Shown here piece by piece: positions 60,849 through 64,000 of a stretch of DNA of 64,000 nucleotides (position 1 is the first letter of the stretch; each line of letters opens with the position of its first letter). Where the stretch lies: positions 186,001 through 250,000 of the forward strand of contig NZ_SGXD01000003.1 in assembly GCF_004216915.1 (NCBI RefSeq). The letters run 5' to 3'. The notes under the pieces are model-generated. The model worked only from the letters and a program-made list of their open reading frames with translations, did no database searches and was not told the origin of the DNA. The stretch is from Motilibacter rhizosphaerae (GTDB lineage Bacteria; Actinomycetota; Actinomycetes; Motilibacterales; Motilibacteraceae). A program made the position numbers and the translations under genes.

Positions 60849-62051
60849 CTACTCCACCAGGGCGTCGACGAACGCCGCGGGCTCGAACGGCGCGAGGTCG
60901 TCGGGACCCTCGCCGAGCCCGACGAGCTTGACCGGGACGCCCAGCTCGCGCTGGACCGCGACGACGATGCCGCCCTTGGCCGTGCCGTCGAGCTTGGTGA
61001 GCACGATCCCGGTGACGGCGACGACCTCGGAGAACACGCGGGCCTGGATCAGGCCGTTCTGCCCCGTGGTGGCGTCGAGCACGAGCAGCACCTCGTCGAC
61101 CGGGCCCTTGCGCTCGAGCACGCGCTTGACCTTGCCGAGCTCGTCCATGAGCCCGACCTTGTTCTGCAGGCGCCCCGCCGTGTCGACGAGCACGACGTCG
61201 GCCTCGAGCTGGGTGCCCTGCTCGAGCGCGTCGTACGCGACCGACGCCGGGTCGGCGCCCTCCGGGCCGCGCACGGTGGGGACGCCCACGCGCTCGCCCC
61301 ACGTGGTGAGCTGCTCGGCCGCGGCCGCGCGGAACGTGTCGGCCGCGCCGAGCACGACGTCCTTCTCCTCGCTCACGAGCACCCGGGCGAGCTTGCCCAC
61401 GGTCGTCGTCTTGCCGGTGCCGTTGACGCCGACGACGAGGACGACGGCGGGGCGGCCGTCCGGGTGCCGGGTCGTCGCGAGCGTGCGGTCGAGCTCGGGG
61501 GCGACGAGGGCGAGCAGCTCCTCGCGGAGCAGGTCGCGCACCTGCTCGGGGCTGCGGGTGCCGAGCACGCGCACGCGGGTGCGCAGCCGCTCGACGAGTT
61601 CCTGGGTCGGGCCCACGCCGACGTCGGCGGTCAGCAGGGTGTCCTCGACCTCCTCCCACGTGTCCTCGTCGAGGGAGTCGCGGGAGAGCAGTGCGAGCAG
61701 GCCGCGGCCGAGGCTGGTCTGGGAGCGGGAGAGCCGGGCGCGCAGCCGGACGAGCCGGCCCGCGACGGGCTCGGGGCGCTCGAGGAGGAGCTCCGGGGTC
61801 TCGTCGACCTCCAGCGGCTCCTCGACGCCCGGGAGCGGGAGGTCCTCGAGCGTACGGGTCGGCGTGTCCCGCGGGACGGTGACGTCGTCGCCCACGCCCG
61901 GCGGGTAGTCCACGCCGGGCTGCAGCACGGTCGAACCCCGGCCGCCGCTCGGCGGGACCACGCGGCGGCGGCGGGGAGCGAGCAGCGCCGCGGCGGCGAC
62001 CCCCGCGAGGACCAGCAGGAGCACGACGACGAGGACGATGACGGTGACCAC
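60849..62051 (-). CDS. ftsY: Signal recognition particle receptor FtsY
   Basis: SRP receptor GTPase at the membrane, 400 residues. An N-terminal hydrophobic helix (about 2-28) suggests direct membrane insertion, as in other actinobacteria. The NG domain has VGVNGTGKTTTVGKLA, LVDTAGRLQNK and TKLDGTAKGG. It lies downstream of smc and a small membrane protein, in the smc-ftsY order. Confidence 0.95.
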   Translation of the reverse strand: MVTVIVLVVVLLLVLAGVAAAALLAPRRRRVVPPSGGRGSTVLQPGVDYPPGVGDDVTVPRDTPTRTLEDLPLPGVEEPLEVDETPELLLERPEPVAGRLVRLRARLSRSQTSLGRGLLALLSRDSLDEDTWEEVEDTLLTADVGVGPTQELVERLRTRVRVLGTRSPEQVRDLLREELLALVAPELDRTLATTRHPDGRPAVVLVVGVNGTGKTTTVGKLARVLVSEEKDVVLGAADTFRAAAAEQLTTWGERVGVPTVRGPEGADPASVAYDALEQGTQLEADVVLVDTAGRLQNKVGLMDELGKVKRVLERKGPVDEVLLVLDATTGQNGLIQARVFSEVVAVTGIVLTKLDGTAKGGIVVAVQRELGVPVKLVGLGEGPDDLAPFEPAAFVDALVE

Positions 62052-62110
62052 GCCTCAGCCTCTCACCCGGACGGGCCCGCCCGGAGCGGGGCCCGAGCGG
62101 GGAGCGGATG

Positions 62111-62293
62111 TCAGGCCGAGACCTCGTCCAGGGCGTCGGTGACCTTCGAGCCGACCCGGTCGAGGGCGCCGCTGAGAACCTCGGGACCGGGGACGCGGCG
62201 CCCGCGGTGGGGGTAGGCCACGAGCGCCAGGACGAGCGCGGCGAGGAGCAGGGACACGGCGATGCCAGCCAGGAATGCACTCATAACGGTCAT
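62111..62293 (-). CDS. Small single-helix membrane protein between smc and ftsY
   Basis: A 60-residue protein with one hydrophobic helix (about 7-27) and a charged C-terminal half. ATG 62293 overlaps the smc stop (ATGA, 62290-62293), so it is translated after smc. The ATG three codons in is an alternative. It has no known family that I recognise. Confidence 0.65.
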   Translation of the reverse strand: MTVMSAFLAGIAVSLLLAALVLALVAYPHRGRRVPGPEVLSGALDRVGSKVTDALDEVSA

Positions 62294-64000
62294 GAGGATA
62301 CCGTCGCCGCCTGTGCGGGGGCTGGGAGCTCCTCCGGCGGCCCGTCCTCGACCGGCTGCCGCTCCCCCGGCTCGCGCAGCCGCTGGCTGATCACGGTGGT
62401 GACGCCGTCGCCGCGCATGGTGACGCCGTACAGCGCGTCCGCGATCTCCATCGTGCGCTTCTGGTGCGTGATGATGATGAGCTGGCTGCTCGCGCGGAGC
62501 TCCTCGAGGATGACGAGCAGCCGCCCGAGGTTGGTGTCGTCGAGCGCGGCCTCGACCTCGTCCATGACGTAGAACGGGCTCGGCCGGGCTTTGAAGATCG
62601 CGACGAGCAGGGCCACGGCGGTGAGCGAGCGCTCGCCGCCGGAGAGCAGCGAGAGCCGCTTCACCTTCTTCCCCGGCGGTCGCGCCTCGACCTCGATGCC
62701 GGTGGTGAGCATGTCGTCCGGGTTGGTGAGGACCAGCCGGCCCTCGCCGCCCGGGAACAGGCGCGAGAACACGCCCTCGAACTCGCGCGCGGTGTCGGCG
62801 TAGGCCTCGGTGAAGACCTGCTGGACGCGCTCGTCGACCTCCTTGACGATGTCGAGCAGGTCGCGCCGGCTCGCCTTGAGGTCCTCGAGCTGGGTGGTGA
62901 GGAACTTGTGCCGCTCCTCGAGCGCGGCGAACTCCTCCAGCGCGAGCGGGTTGACCTTGCCGAGCGCGGTCAGCGCGCGCTCGGCCGTGCGGAGCCGCTT
63001 CTCCTGCTCCGCCCGGACGTACGGGTGCGGCTGCGGCTCCTCCTCCGGCTCGGGCTCGCCCGGGACGGGGATCGAGGGCGGGACGAGCTGGTGGGGGCCG
63101 TACTCCTCGACGAGGGCGTCGGGGTCGGTCCCGAGCTCCTCGACCGCGCGCTGGCGCAGCGCCTCGACGCGCATCCGCTGCTCGGCGCGGGCGACCTCGT
63201 CGCGGTGCACGGAGTCGACGAGCTGCTCGAGCTCCGCGGCGAGCCCGCGAGTGGTCGAGCGGGCGGCCGCGAGCCGCTCGGCCACGGCGGCGCGCGCGGC
63301 GTCGGCGGCCGTGCGCTCCTCGGCGGCGAGCTCGAGGGAGGCCGCGAGGCGGCCGAGCGCCTGCTCGGCGCCGTCGAGGACGGCGCGGGCGACCGCGGCC
63401 TCGCGCTCCTGGCGCTCCCGGCGCTCGGCCGCGCGCTGGCGGGCCTCCCGCTCCTGGCGGGCGCCGCGCTCGAGCGCGTCGGCACGACCGGCCAGCGCGC
63501 GGGCGCGCTCCTCCGCCGTGCGGACGGCGAGCCGCGCCTCCATCTCGGCGCGGCGCAGCTCGGCGCCGCGCTCGGCGAGCCGGTCGCGCTGCTCGCGGCT
63601 CGGCTCACCCTCGTCGGGCGCCTCCTGCGCGGCGGTGTGGCGCTGCTCGAGCTCCTCCGCCGCCGTCCGCAGTCCGGCCAGCCCGTCCTGCGCGGACTGG
63701 AGCCGGGTGGCGAGCCGCTCGGCCTCGGCGGCCGCGGCGCGGGCCGCCGCCCCCAGCTGCCCGAGCTCCTCAGCCACCGCCGCCATCCGCGCGTCGGACT
63801 CGTGCAGCCGGGCGAGCGCCGCCTCCACGCGCTCCTCGGCGGCGCGTCCCTCGGTCCGCGCCGCCGACAGCCCGAAGCGGGCGCGCTCGACACGGTGGGA
63901 GGCCTCGGCCAGGGCGCGCTCCGCCTCGTCGACCGCCGCCTGCACCTCGAGCAGGCTGGGAGCCGCGCTGGACCCGCCGCGGACGAACCCGGCCCGGACG
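62290..64000 (-). CDS. smc: Chromosome segregation protein SMC, C-terminal part
   Basis: The frame stays open to the window edge. The visible 569 codons hold part of the second coiled coil (rich in Ala/Glu/Arg), a short hinge-proximal FVRGGSSAAPSLLEV, and the C-terminal ATPase half with the signature LLSGGERSLTAVALLVAIF and Walker B FYVMDEVEAALDDTN. The N-terminal Walker A and the hinge lie outside. It overlaps the next gene by ATGA. Confidence 0.96.
   Translation of the reverse strand, partial: VRAGFVRGGSSAAPSLLEVQAAVDEAERALAEASHRVERARFGLSAARTEGRAAEERVEAALARLHESDARMAAVAEELGQLGAAARAAAAEAERLATRLQSAQDGLAGLRTAAEELEQRHTAAQEAPDEGEPSREQRDRLAERGAELRRAEMEARLAVRTAEERARALAGRADALERGARQEREARQRAAERRERQEREAAVARAVLDGAEQALGRLAASLELAAEERTAADAARAAVAERLAAARSTTRGLAAELEQLVDSVHRDEVARAEQRMRVEALRQRAVEELGTDPDALVEEYGPHQLVPPSIPVPGEPEPEEEPQPHPYVRAEQEKRLRTAERALTALGKVNPLALEEFAALEERHKFLTTQLEDLKASRRDLLDIVKEVDERVQQVFTEAYADTAREFEGVFSRLFPGGEGRLVLTNPDDMLTTGIEVEARPPGKKVKRLSLLSGGERSLTAVALLVAIFKARPSPFYVMDEVEAALDDTNLGRLLVILEELRASSQLIIITHQKRTMEIADALYGVTMRGDGVTTVISQRLREPGERQPVEDGPPEELPAPAQAATVSS

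Overview
The window is very GC-rich chromosomal DNA from an actinobacterium. GTG starts are common, and neighbouring genes are often joined by 4-base GTGA overlaps. The order of conserved genes is the classic actinobacterial housekeeping arrangement known from Streptomyces: ftsK, RNase J/dapA, dapB, pnp-rpsO, ribF-truB, rbfA-infB-nusA-rimP, proS, ispG-rip-dxr, rlmN-cdsA-frr-pyrH-tsf-rpsB, a WhiG-type sigma gene, xerC-dprA-comM, rnhB-lepB-rplS-trmD-rimM-rpsP-ffh, and glnD-glnB-amt-ftsY-smc. The sequence does not fix the genus. A lineage outside Streptomyces but within the filamentous or motile Actinomycetes is plausible. No rRNA, tRNA, CRISPR array or insertion sequence was seen.

Layout. 1-1668 is the 5' part of ftsK. 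1730-5212 is the clearest accessory region: a five-gene, translationally coupled operon with an EspC/WXG-like small protein carrying a YxxxD signal, a larger WXG protein ending in a glycine zipper, a three-helix membrane protein, a DcrB/LpqN-like protein and an unknown protein. A TY-Chap-like gene lies divergently beside it. I read this as an orphan type VII secretion effector/immunity/chaperone cassette (inference). 5274-15240 holds a PIG-V mannosyltransferase, RNase J, lysine-pathway genes dapA and dapB, a STAS protein, an M16 protease and the pnp-rpsO operon. 15350-24128 is ribF-truB-nrnA-rbfA-ylxP and infB-ylxR-nusA-rimP (translation, RNA modification and transcription). 24250-35351 mixes conserved genes (proS, ispG, rip, dxr) with plus-strand single genes: a ferritin-like lipoprotein, an ECF sigma/anti-sigma pair, a methyltransferase and a GNAT-PPOX fusion. 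35356-41625 is a DivIVA-repeat protein followed by rlmN to rpsB. 41964-49362 has an M23 protein, the WhiG-type sigma factor, xerC, dprA, comM, yraN, DUF2469 and rnhB. 49399-54712 is lepB to ffh. 54775-56650 is a DeoR regulator divergent from a DUF4406-NUDIX pair. 56647-64000 is the nitrogen-sensing set glnD-glnB-amt, then ftsY, a small membrane protein and the C-terminal part of smc.

Regulation. At least eight starts, mostly plus-strand genes, lie exactly six bases after a -10-like hexamer, which points to leaderless transcripts. The pnp leader can fold its own Shine-Dalgarno sequence into a hairpin. A GlnR-like box precedes amt. Several ribosomal and elongation-factor genes are followed by long GC-rich hairpins. 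Two convergent gene pairs share a single CTAG as both stop codons.
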